Positions 9,690 through 17,077 of a DNA stretch of 59,201 nucleotides are shown one piece after another. Positions within the stretch are counted from its first letter, which is position 1; the number at the start of each line of letters is the position of its first letter. The notes beneath the pieces are model-generated. The model ran no database searches and was not told the origin of the DNA. It saw only the letters and a program-made list of their open reading frames with translations. This DNA is from Candidatus Gastranaerophilales bacterium (GTDB taxonomy: Bacteria; Cyanobacteriota; Vampirovibrionia; Gastranaerophilales; Gastranaerophilaceae), in NCBI GenBank assembly GCA_944322755.1, contig CALUPY010000015.1, positions 1-59,201 on the forward strand, written 5' to 3'. Both the position numbers and the translations under genes were made by a program.

Positions 9690-9880
9690 CTTGCCGACCT
9701 ACTGCGCCGCTCATACAGAAAGTAAATTAAACCCGAGTCTCATAACTCGCAGCCCATATTTCCGCAAAAAATCATAAACAAATTAAAGACCTTGAAAATA
9801 ACTACGGGCTGCTCAAACAGATGAGACTAACCGTTGTTTAATTAACTTTCTGTAACTCGCTTTGCAAAGGTCGGCGGGGT
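9690..9880 (+). ncRNA. Long-hairpin structured RNA candidate (6S RNA-like)
   Basis: About 190 nt fold back along their whole length. GCCGACCT (9693-9700) pairs with AGGTCGGC (9868-9875). ACAGAAAGT (9715-9723) pairs with ACTTTCTGT (9845-9853), AATTAAAC (9725-9732) with GTTTAATT (9836-9843), AGTCTCAT (9736-9743) with ATGAGACT (9821-9828), and GCAGCCC (9749-9755) with GGGCTGC (9806-9812). Unpaired bulges lie between the helices. The size and single interrupted helix recall 6S RNA, the RNA polymerase decoy of about 185 nt. I could not match 6S sequence signatures. I give the plus strand because an imperfect hairpin with a T5 run follows at 9889-9942. A non-autonomous palindromic element is the main alternative. 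Confidence 0.5.
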
Positions 9881-9888
9881 AACAATAT

Positions 9889-9942
9889 ACACAAATTTAA
9901 TTGCTGTTTTCTAAACAATACAGACGCGTTAATTGTGTTTTT
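9889..9942 (+). terminator. Possible terminator of the structured RNA
   Basis: ACACAAATTTAA pairs imperfectly with TTAATTGTGT and is followed by TTTTT. The loop is long and the pairing broken, so this is tentative. Confidence 0.35.
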
Positions 9943-9962
9943 AGGATACTCCTGGAAAACCC

Positions 9963-9998
9963 TTTATTATAACATAAACAATTTATTAGACAAAAAAT
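9963..9998. repeat. 36-bp direct repeat, right copy
   Basis: Exact copy of 9579-9614, ending 24 bases before aroQ. The offset between copies is 384 bp. Confidence 0.9.
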
Positions 9999-10022
9999 AC
10001 ATAGGCATGCTACATTGGTTAT

Positions 10023-10460
10023 ATGAAAATAATGATATTAAACGGTCCAAATATAAATATGCTTGGTACAAGAGAGCCTGAAATATATGGTTCGTTAACC
10101 TTGGATGATATTATACATGACCTGACGGAATATGCAAAAACGCTTGGTGTTGAGCTGGTAACTTTTCAGAGCAATGTTGAAGGAGAAATAGTTACGGCAA
10201 TACAGAAAGCGAAAAATGATTGTGCAGGAATTGTAATAAACCCGGCGGCATACACCCATACCAGTGTTGCTATTAGAGATGCAATTGCTGCAGTCGGATT
10301 GCCGTGTGTTGAAGTTCATTTATCCAATATTCATAACAGAGAAGAATTCAGAAAAAATTCACTGACTGCACCGGTTTGTATTGGACAAATTGCAGGCTTT
10401 GGTGCTAACAGCTACAAGCTCGGACTAAAAGGGCTTTTTGATTTTATAAAATCTGCCTGA
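10023..10460 (+). CDS. aroQ: 3-dehydroquinate dehydratase, type II
   Basis: Catalyses dehydration of 3-dehydroquinate to 3-dehydroshikimate in the shikimate pathway. The 145-residue length is normal for the dodecameric type II enzyme. Motifs: [17 protein letters not shown] with the catalytic Arg and Tyr, [27 protein letters not shown], and [14 protein letters not shown] with the catalytic His. The DAHP synthase of the same pathway is at 46690-47724, not linked. No clear ribosome site; the start is fixed by the conserved N terminus. Confidence 0.96.
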   Translation: MKIMILNGPNINMLGTREPEIYGSLTLDDIIHDLTEYAKTLGVELVTFQSNVEGEIVTAIQKAKNDCAGIVINPAAYTHTSVAIRDAIAAVGLPCVEVHLSNIHNREEFRKNSLTAPVCIGQIAGFGANSYKLGLKGLFDFIKSA

Positions 10461-10540
10461 ACGGAGAATGAAATGAATGTTGCAATATTGTTACAATATT
10501 AGCAGCCTTTTGTAAGTATAATAATATTATTAATACCACT

Positions 10541-11542
10541 ATGTCAGATAAATATATGGATTACAAAAAAATAAAAAGAATATTGTTGGTTGTTATGACG
10601 TTAGCCGTTGTTGGTTCGTCTTCTTGTGCTTTTGCGGAAGGGTACAAGTATAAAATTACAGACCCGAGATACAACACGGCTGTGCAGTATACAACACCCC
10701 AGGGTACATACGATAACAACAAACCTCTTGCGAATCCTGCGGATAAAAAGAAACAGAGAACACAGCTTTTGATTATTCTTTTAATGATTGTTGTGCCGAG
10801 TATTTTGATATACACAACAATAAAAAATATTGAGCCTAAATCACAATACAGAAAAAAATTACTCTCAGAAGAATTTAAAGAAACGTTCAGAGCCATAATG
10901 GCCGTCGTAATCAATATACTTTTGGTAATTTCAAAAAAAGTCGCTGAAATCTTTAAAACCATAGCCGGAGAAACTTCAAAATCCAAGATGCAAAGCTATT
11001 CAGGGCCTGTAGTTCATACTTCGGCACCTAAAAAAATTAAAGCAAACGAATTTGTAAAAGAAGATTCTGTAAATGAACTAAATGAAGTAAATGAAACAAA
11101 AGAAGAAAATGCAAAAATAGAAGCGCCTAACTCTCAAGAAGAAAAACCTGATTTATCAAAAAATATCCAAAAATTTTCAAAAGCTAATATATCAAGCTAT
11201 GTTAGTGAAAAAAACAGTGTGGAAAAAACAGAGTTTTCAATCAATGAATATCTTTCATCCCCCATTCAAAAACCGCACAATCCTGTTTTGCTAAGTTCTT
11301 CAAAACTTACGCGTAATAAGGGATTATGCCTTGTCCAATACAGAAATAAAGTGTCTTTAATCGGATATATAAACAAAAAAGTTTTTGTACTTGCCCAGTT
11401 TAATTCTTTGAGCACGAACGAAATACGTTCAAGGCTTGCTGAAAATGAAGGCGAGAATGAACGATATATAGTAAAACTAGGAAACTACAAAGCACTTCTT
11501 GAAGTTTCTGAAAACAACATGGAACTGCTTTTAGAACTGTAA
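10541..11542 (+). CDS. Membrane protein with FliO-like C-terminal segment
   Basis: A 333-residue protein I do not recognise with certainty. It has an N-terminal signal-like segment (RILLVVMTLAVVGSSSCAFA), a short extracytoplasmic stretch, and a membrane helix at ~79-95 (LLIILLMIVVPSILIYTT). A second hydrophobic segment (~125-140) follows, then a long Lys/Glu/Asn-rich linker. The C-terminal ~60 residues (RNKGLCLVQYRNKVSLIGY, then KVFVLAQFNSL) resemble the small C-terminal domain of FliO, a flagellar export accessory protein, and the topology fits too. The neighbours are not flagellar, so the assignment is tentative. A start at 10556 is equally possible, as neither ATG has a good ribosome site. 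Confidence 0.6.
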   Translation: MSDKYMDYKKIKRILLVVMTLAVVGSSSCAFAEGYKYKITDPRYNTAVQYTTPQGTYDNNKPLANPADKKKQRTQLLIILLMIVVPSILIYTTIKNIEPKSQYRKKLLSEEFKETFRAIMAVVINILLVISKKVAEIFKTIAGETSKSKMQSYSGPVVHTSAPKKIKANEFVKEDSVNELNEVNETKEENAKIEAPNSQEEKPDLSKNIQKFSKANISSYVSEKNSVEKTEFSINEYLSSPIQKPHNPVLLSSSKLTRNKGLCLVQYRNKVSLIGYINKKVFVLAQFNSLSTNEIRSRLAENEGENERYIVKLGNYKALLEVSENNMELLLEL

Positions 11543-11543
11543 T

Positions 11544-12779
11544 ATGAAAAGATTTTTAGCGGTTGTTGTATTTTTATTTGTTGTTATCTTAGGCGGCTGC
11601 AAACAGATTGATAACAACAGAACGGTCATAAAATTTGCGTCTTGGGGCTCGCAGAGTGAAGTTTCTGTAATAAAGCCTCTGATTGAAGGTTTTGAAAGAC
11701 AAAATCCGGATATAAAAGTTGAATTTCTGCACATTCCTCAAAATTATTTTCAAAAAATACATCTTTTATTTGCCTCCAATCTTGCGCCTGATGTTATTTT
11801 TATGAACAACTACTACACGCCAAAATATATAAAAGCAGGACTATTTGAAGATTTGAGTCCTTATTTTAAAGAAGAACTGAAAAATCAGATGTTTTTTGAA
11901 AAATCCGTTCAATGCTTTACATACGACGAAAAACTTTATGCAATCCCGAGAGATGTTTCCGCACTTGTAGTGTATTATAACAAAAATGCTTTTGACAGAA
12001 ACGGTGTAAAATATCCGAATTCTGATTGGACAATAAACGATTTTATAGAAACCGGCAAGAAATTAACGAACCCTAAAAATAAAAAATGGGGAACCGGTGT
12101 GGAAAGAGATATTCTGTTTATGCTTCCGTTTTTATACAGCAATAATGCCCGTATAATTAATGAAAACGGTGAAATAATACTGGATAATGCGGCAGAGCCG
12201 ATACAACTGTATGCCGATTTGGTTAATAAGTTTCATATTGCCCCTTCAAAAGCTGAAACTGGCAGTCTTACACTTGCGCAAATGTTCCTGCAGGAAAAAA
12301 TAGCAATGCATATAAGCGGCAGATGGCTTGTTCCTAAATACAGAGAAGAGGCAAAATTTGACTGGGATGTAATAAATTTTCCGTCAGGTTCTGCAGGTTC
12401 TGTAATAAATATTGACGCCTCCGGCTACGCTGTTTCAAAAAGTTCAAAACACAAAGAAGCTGATATAAAACTGATAAAATATCTTACTTCAAAGGATGCT
12501 ATGGAAAAATTTGCAAAAAGCGGACTTATTGTTCCGGCAAGAAAAGATGCGGCCTTTTCGGACAGTTTCTTTGTTCCGGAGAAAAAGCCAAAGCATGCTT
12601 CTGTGTTTCTGAAAGCTGTTGAAACAGGTGTTCCTACCGGTGTAAACGAACATTATCAAAAAATAAATGATATTCTAGAAAACGCACTGGAGCCTGTTTT
12701 TGAGGGTACAAAAACGGCTAAAAATGTGTTAACCCAAGATCTTATTAACAGATTAAATCATCATAAATCTGTTGACTGA
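11544..12779 (+). CDS. ABC transporter extracellular solute-binding lipoprotein (sugar type)
   Basis: A 411-residue family 1 solute-binding protein. It has a lipoprotein signal, KRFLAVVVFLFVVILGGC, with lipobox LGGC. Next come TVIKFASWGSQSEVSVIKPL and FERQNPDIKVEF, typical of the sugar-binding group. Further family blocks are SNLAPDVIFMNNYYTPKYI, YAIPRDVSALVVYYNK and GRWLVPKY. It should bind a sugar or oligosaccharide outside the inner membrane and pass it to an ABC permease, but no permease or ATPase gene is nearby. It starts one base after the previous stop. Its 3' end overlaps the convergent gene by 27 bases. Confidence 0.88.
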   Translation: MKRFLAVVVFLFVVILGGCKQIDNNRTVIKFASWGSQSEVSVIKPLIEGFERQNPDIKVEFLHIPQNYFQKIHLLFASNLAPDVIFMNNYYTPKYIKAGLFEDLSPYFKEELKNQMFFEKSVQCFTYDEKLYAIPRDVSALVVYYNKNAFDRNGVKYPNSDWTINDFIETGKKLTNPKNKKWGTGVERDILFMLPFLYSNNARIINENGEIILDNAAEPIQLYADLVNKFHIAPSKAETGSLTLAQMFLQEKIAMHISGRWLVPKYREEAKFDWDVINFPSGSAGSVINIDASGYAVSKSSKHKEADIKLIKYLTSKDAMEKFAKSGLIVPARKDAAFSDSFFVPEKKPKHASVFLKAVETGVPTGVNEHYQKINDILENALEPVFEGTKTAKNVLTQDLINRLNHHKSVD

Positions 12780-13331
12780 TGAAATTTGACCGGAGCCGAT
12801 GAACATATCGTTTCTTGACTGACTGTACATATAGTCGGTGTACTGTTCTTCGACTTCTGTTTTCAACGATTCGTAGTATGCTTCTTCTTCCTCGTCAGCC
12901 GCTGTCGAAATACGATAATCCAGTTCTGTTATAGTATCATCATAGTCTTCTTCAATATCACCTGTTGGAGTGATATTTATGGCATTCATTACATCTTCAA
13001 AAGGAATATATTGTGAAGAAGAGTCGTCTGAAGCTTCCTGCTGTCTTTCTACTGCATTCATAACCATCCTCAACAGAATATGGTCGGTTTCTGCAACACC
13101 GGTTGCAGCAACTCCATAAAAATTTAATGTTTGTGCAAGTTGCGCTTCTATTGTGTTTAAGAGTGTTTTGTCTGTTTCTTTGTTGCCCGATGGTGTAACC
13201 CCGATAGCCTGTAATGACTGCATAATTTGTTTATGCTCTGTGTCCTCGACTTTGCTTGTGTCAGAGGGAGCATAAGACATAACCATTGGAGATATTGCTG
13301 ACATTATAGGACTTATGGACATGGTAACCAC
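12753..13331 (-). CDS. Unknown protein with three internal motif repeats
   Basis: A 192-residue acidic protein that I do not recognise. Three related segments are visible: ~38-60 (LQAIGVTPSGNKETDKTLL), ~67-95 (LNFYGVAATGVAETDHILL) and ~113-141 (MNAINITPTGDIEEDYDD). They share the pattern hydrophobic-V/I-T/A-P/A-S/T-G-x-x-E-x-D, then Leu-rich sequence. The N terminus is rich in Met, Ser and Pro (MSISPIMSAISPMVMSYAPS) and not a standard signal peptide. The C-terminal half is Glu- and Tyr-rich. Its 3' end overlaps the convergent lipoprotein gene. Confidence 0.7.
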   Translation of the reverse strand: MVTMSISPIMSAISPMVMSYAPSDTSKVEDTEHKQIMQSLQAIGVTPSGNKETDKTLLNTIEAQLAQTLNFYGVAATGVAETDHILLRMVMNAVERQQEASDDSSSQYIPFEDVMNAINITPTGDIEEDYDDTITELDYRISTAADEEEEAYYESLKTEVEEQYTDYMYSQSRNDMFIGSGQISSVNRFMMI

Positions 13332-13385
13332 TCGTTTTCTGTATAGTACATGTTATTTATGCCCATTTTGGATGTTTTTTAAACA

Positions 13386-13856
13386 CTAGCGATGATAAGA
13401 TTCGTTATTAATTATCTTAAATGCCCGGTATATCTGCTCATAAAGGAACACCCTAATAAGCTGATGTGTAAATGTCATTTTGGAAAAACTCAGTTTAAAA
13501 TCCGCACGTTCTGAAACAGACTTGTGCAGCCCGTTTGCCCCGCCGATTACAAAAACTATTTCGTTATATCCTTCCTGCGAGAGTTGTTTTAACTTTTCTG
13601 CAAAGTCTTCTGAGCTCAGCTGTTTACCCAATATTTCAAGGGTTATTACAAAGGAATTCTGTTTAATTTGAGACAAAATTTTTTCCGCCTCAAGTGCCTT
13701 GTATTTTTCACAAAGACTCTCATCCCGTATTTCTTGCGCCGGCACCTCAACCAGAGACAAACTGCAATATGCACCCAACCTTTTTACAAACTCGTCTATT
13801 GCCTGGCTTGTATATTTCTCTTTAATTTTTCCGACTGCAACAATTTTTATATTCAA
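13386..13856 (-). CDS. rlmH: 23S rRNA (pseudouridine1915-N3)-methyltransferase RlmH
   Basis: SPOUT methyltransferase that methylates the 23S rRNA pseudouridine at 1915. The 156-residue length is typical. The start MNIKIVAVGKIKEKY, FVIGGANGLHKSV and the C-terminal FTHQLIRVFLYEQIYRAFKI are family hallmarks, and the last two form the knot that binds AdoMet. The start is TTG and abuts the manC stop with no gap (TAATTG), so translation is probably coupled. Confidence 0.96.
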   Translation of the reverse strand: MNIKIVAVGKIKEKYTSQAIDEFVKRLGAYCSLSLVEVPAQEIRDESLCEKYKALEAEKILSQIKQNSFVITLEILGKQLSSEDFAEKLKQLSQEGYNEIVFVIGGANGLHKSVSERADFKLSFSKMTFTHQLIRVFLYEQIYRAFKIINNESYHR

Positions 13857-15311
13857 TTATACACGCCCGTACATATCCTGCAATCTTACAATATCATTCT
13901 CGTCGAGAATATCGCCCTTTTGCACTTCAAGAATCATAACAGGCTCGTCGTATGGATTCTGGAGCGAGTGGACTTCTTCAACTGCTATGTCAATGCTTTC
14001 ACCCGGTTTCATTTCATACTGTTCTTCACCGCGTACAACGAGCGCATTTCCTTCAAGAACAACCCAGTGTTCGCTTCTGTGATGGTGCAGTTGAAGACTC
14101 AATTTTGCTTTCGGGTTTACATAAATGCATTTTGTTAAGAATCCGTTGCCCTCTTTTAATACCGTATAATAGCCCCACGGTCTGTATACGGTTTTATGTA
14201 TTTTATGGGTGTCGTCATCTCTTTCTTTTAAGAAGCTGTAAATCTGTTTAACATCCTGTACTCTGTCTCTGTCACATACAAGAATTGCGTCTTCCGTTTC
14301 TACAACTATTGTATTTTCAAGACCGATTGTGGTAACAAGTTTTGAGGTCGAATACAGCATTGAATTTTTGCTGTCAAGGTCTATTACGTTACCGAGAATG
14401 TAGTTGCCGTTTTCATCTTTTTCCGATATTTCATAAATCGCTTCCCAGGAGCCTAAATCTTCCCAGTGAAAATCAAATGGCAGAAGCACCAATTTTTTTG
14501 AGTCTTCCATTACCGCATAGTCTATAGAAATATCCGGCATTTGATCAAACTCCTGATAAGGAACCGTCGGAGTCTGGGAAGAAATCTCCATTTTTTTCAT
14601 AATATCGTAAATGTTTGGCTGGTATTTTTTCAGTTCAGACATCATAACAGACGCTTTGAAAACAAAAATGCCGCTGTTCCAAAAGTAATTTTTCGATACG
14701 GCAAACTGTTTTGCGGTTTCAGAATCCGGCTTTTCTGTAAAATCATCGACTTTTAGCGCCATTGGAGAAATTTCTTTAAGCTTTTTATTGTTCTTTGTTT
14801 TAATATAGCCGAATCCTGTGTCAGCTTTCGTCGGTGTAACTCCGAATGTAACTATGTAATCATGTTCGGCAAGTTTTATTGCTTCTTCAATAGCTCTTGA
14901 AAATTTTTTGTTGTCGAAAATACAGTGGTCAGATGGCGTTGCAACGATTATCGGGTCGAACTTCTTCTCATTCAATACTTCAATATATTTTATTGCAAGA
15001 GCAATCGCCGGTGCGGTATTTTTGCCGACAGGTTCTGAAATCACTCTGTAGCTTGATTTACGGCAAAACTTTTCCCTTAATTCATCCAGCTGGTACCTGA
15101 CCTGGCCTTCATGTTTTACATTAGTTATGCTCAGGATGTTTTTGTCGTCAATACAGTCAATCAGACGCAAAAATGTAGATTGAAACAGTGTATACTCATC
15201 TGCTATCTTTAAAAGCTGTTTTGGGTACATTTCTCTACTTATCGGCCACAGTCTGCTGCCGCTTCCGCCCGCCAATATCAAACCGTATACATTACTGCTG
15301 GACATACTCAA
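13857..15311 (-). CDS. manC: Mannose-1-phosphate guanylyltransferase / mannose-6-phosphate isomerase
   Basis: Makes GDP-mannose from mannose-1-phosphate and GTP; the C-terminal cupin domain is of the type that isomerises mannose-6-phosphate. The 484-residue protein has the nucleotidyltransferase signature LILAGGSGSRLWPISRE with PKQLL at the N terminus. It also has TPSDHCIFD, FTEKPD and NSGIFVF in the middle. The cupin block runs from ~360 (YRPWGYYTVLKEG, then LHHHRSEHWVVLEG). It feeds surface polysaccharide synthesis. It forms a transcription unit with rlmH. Confidence 0.95.
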   Translation of the reverse strand: MSMSSSNVYGLILAGGSGSRLWPISREMYPKQLLKIADEYTLFQSTFLRLIDCIDDKNILSITNVKHEGQVRYQLDELREKFCRKSSYRVISEPVGKNTAPAIALAIKYIEVLNEKKFDPIIVATPSDHCIFDNKKFSRAIEEAIKLAEHDYIVTFGVTPTKADTGFGYIKTKNNKKLKEISPMALKVDDFTEKPDSETAKQFAVSKNYFWNSGIFVFKASVMMSELKKYQPNIYDIMKKMEISSQTPTVPYQEFDQMPDISIDYAVMEDSKKLVLLPFDFHWEDLGSWEAIYEISEKDENGNYILGNVIDLDSKNSMLYSTSKLVTTIGLENTIVVETEDAILVCDRDRVQDVKQIYSFLKERDDDTHKIHKTVYRPWGYYTVLKEGNGFLTKCIYVNPKAKLSLQLHHHRSEHWVVLEGNALVVRGEEQYEMKPGESIDIAVEEVHSLQNPYDEPVMILEVQKGDILDENDIVRLQDMYGRV

Positions 15312-15344
15312 CTCCTTAACCTGTCTCTTTATTATATAGTATAT

Positions 15345-15965
15345 CTATGACTCTTTCAAATGTTTAAAGTGTTTGTAAACATAAATAAAGCCCAAAATTA
15401 AACAAACAACGATAATCAAAATATCGAATTTATGCCAGAGATGTTTGAACATTTCCATGTTTTGACCCATTTTTACACCGACATAAACAAGAAAATAACT
15501 CCACACAAGAGAGCCTAGAAATGTAAATGTAAAAAATGTACGTTTTCTTGCTTTTAAAATACCTGCAGGCAGTGATATAAACGTACGTATAACCGGAAGC
15601 ATTCTGCATATAAAAAACGCCCAGTCACCGTATTTGTCGACCCATTTGTCAGCGTCTTCCAAATCTTTTTTTGATACAAGAAACCATTTTCCGTATTTTT
15701 CAATGAAAGGTCTTCCGCCGTAGTAACCTATATAATACGATGGAACAGACCCAATGACACAGCCGATTGCACCGGCAAAAGCAGCTACGTGAAAATTCAT
15801 AATACCCTTGCTTACCAGATAACCTGCGAATGGCAGAATTGCTTCGCTCGGAAGCGGAATATTACAGGATTCTATTGCCATTAATATACTTATGCCTACA
15901 GGGCCGGTTGCTGTAATAACTTTTTCTATAAATGTTATGAGATGTATTAAGATAGTATCCAACAT
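15345..15965 (-). CDS. DedA-family (VTT domain) membrane protein
   Basis: A 206-residue DedA family membrane protein; the family is linked to lipid carrier flipping and membrane homeostasis. Visible: the family block ESCNIPLPSEAILPFAGYLV, then GAIGCVIGSVPSYYIGYYGG, and FICRMLPVIRTFISLPAG with the conserved Arg residues, followed by two C-terminal membrane helices. The open frame extends 20 codons further upstream. I prefer the ATG at 15965 because AGGGAG precedes it by 8 bases. The gene lies 33 bases downstream of the manC start on the same strand. Confidence 0.9.
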   Translation of the reverse strand: MLDTILIHLITFIEKVITATGPVGISILMAIESCNIPLPSEAILPFAGYLVSKGIMNFHVAAFAGAIGCVIGSVPSYYIGYYGGRPFIEKYGKWFLVSKKDLEDADKWVDKYGDWAFFICRMLPVIRTFISLPAGILKARKRTFFTFTFLGSLVWSYFLVYVGVKMGQNMEMFKHLWHKFDILIIVVCLILGFIYVYKHFKHLKES

Positions 15966-16084
15966 AGCGAAACTCCCTATTATCTGTATTATCAATATTA
16001 TCAGAAAAAAAATAAGAATCGCCAAAAAATAAAAAAAAACTTAATTTTTCTCTTATATTTGCCATTGCCTGATATAATAGCAAT

Positions 16085-17077
16085 ATGGAAAATATTGATT
16101 TTAAAAAAATAGTGGATAATTTGTTTCAGGCAGTAATTGTTGCTGACAAAAAAGGACAAATTTTATACGCAAATGACTATTTTTGTGAACTTTTTACAAC
16201 AAATTGCAACAAACTAAAAGAAAAAAATATTTCAGACTTTATCTCTGACAATAAAATTGAGATTAAAAACGAAATATATGAAACAAAAACGATAGATTAT
16301 GATGAATATTCTGTCATAATCTGTCATCCTGCACAGACACAAATGGAAAAAATCTATTCGGATTTCATCTCTACGGTGAGTCATGAACTGCGTACACCTC
16401 TGACCAGTATTCGCGGTTTTGCAGACACAATGCTGTTTTCTTACGACAAACTCGATGAATCCCAAATCAAAAAGTTTTTGCAAATAATTAAAGACCAGTC
16501 AAACAGACTGATAAAACTGATTGAAAATCTTCTCTCGATTTCCCGTATGCAGACGCAAAATGAAATGCTTGTTTATAAAGCTGTTAATGTAAAATCCCAA
16601 ATTGAGCAGGCACTGCTGATAGTTAAAAATCAGTACAAAACACATCATTTTTTATTTCAATGTGAAGATGGAATTATGCCGGCTCTTGTGGATGAAAACA
16701 AATTTCAACAGATAATGATTAATGTTTTAGATAATGCGGCAAAATATTCAGAATCGAATACTACGGTGGAAATAACAGCAAAAAACCATGACAACAACAT
16801 AAAAATTACCGTTAATGACCATGGAACCGGTATTACAAAGGAAAATCTCTGCAAAATTTTTGACAAATTTGCCAGAATTGAAAACCATTTGACAAGCAAA
16901 ACACAAGGCAGCGGTTTGGGTTTGTATATAGTAAAAAATCTTGTTGAGAAAATGAACGGTTCAATAAAAGCCGAAAGCTCCACAAACCCTGATGACCATG
17001 GCACAAGTTTTATTATAACACTGCCTGCCGCGTCATACACAAACCAGTGCAGCAAAAAACTCCGGGGAGACAGATAA
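16085..17077 (+). CDS. Soluble PAS-domain sensor histidine kinase
   Basis: A 330-residue kinase without membrane segments. A PAS domain covers ~8-70 (NLFQAVIVADKKGQILYAND). HisKA has the phospho-accepting His in STVSHELRTPLTSIRGF. The HATPase_c domain shows NVLDNAAKYS (N box), DHGTGI (G1), FDKFARIE and GSGLGLYIV (G2). The stop codon is followed directly by the start of a multi-domain response regulator, its likely partner. The signal is presumably cytoplasmic and cannot be told. Confidence 0.92.
   Translation: MENIDFKKIVDNLFQAVIVADKKGQILYANDYFCELFTTNCNKLKEKNISDFISDNKIEIKNEIYETKTIDYDEYSVIICHPAQTQMEKIYSDFISTVSHELRTPLTSIRGFADTMLFSYDKLDESQIKKFLQIIKDQSNRLIKLIENLLSISRMQTQNEMLVYKAVNVKSQIEQALLIVKNQYKTHHFLFQCEDGIMPALVDENKFQQIMINVLDNAAKYSESNTTVEITAKNHDNNIKITVNDHGTGITKENLCKIFDKFARIENHLTSKTQGSGLGLYIVKNLVEKMNGSIKAESSTNPDDHGTSFIITLPAASYTNQCSKKLRGDR

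Noticed and set aside
9690-9880. tmRNA or RNase P RNA
   Set aside because: No tRNA-like ends, tag frame or CCA for tmRNA, and no GAGGAAAGTC-type core for RNase P.
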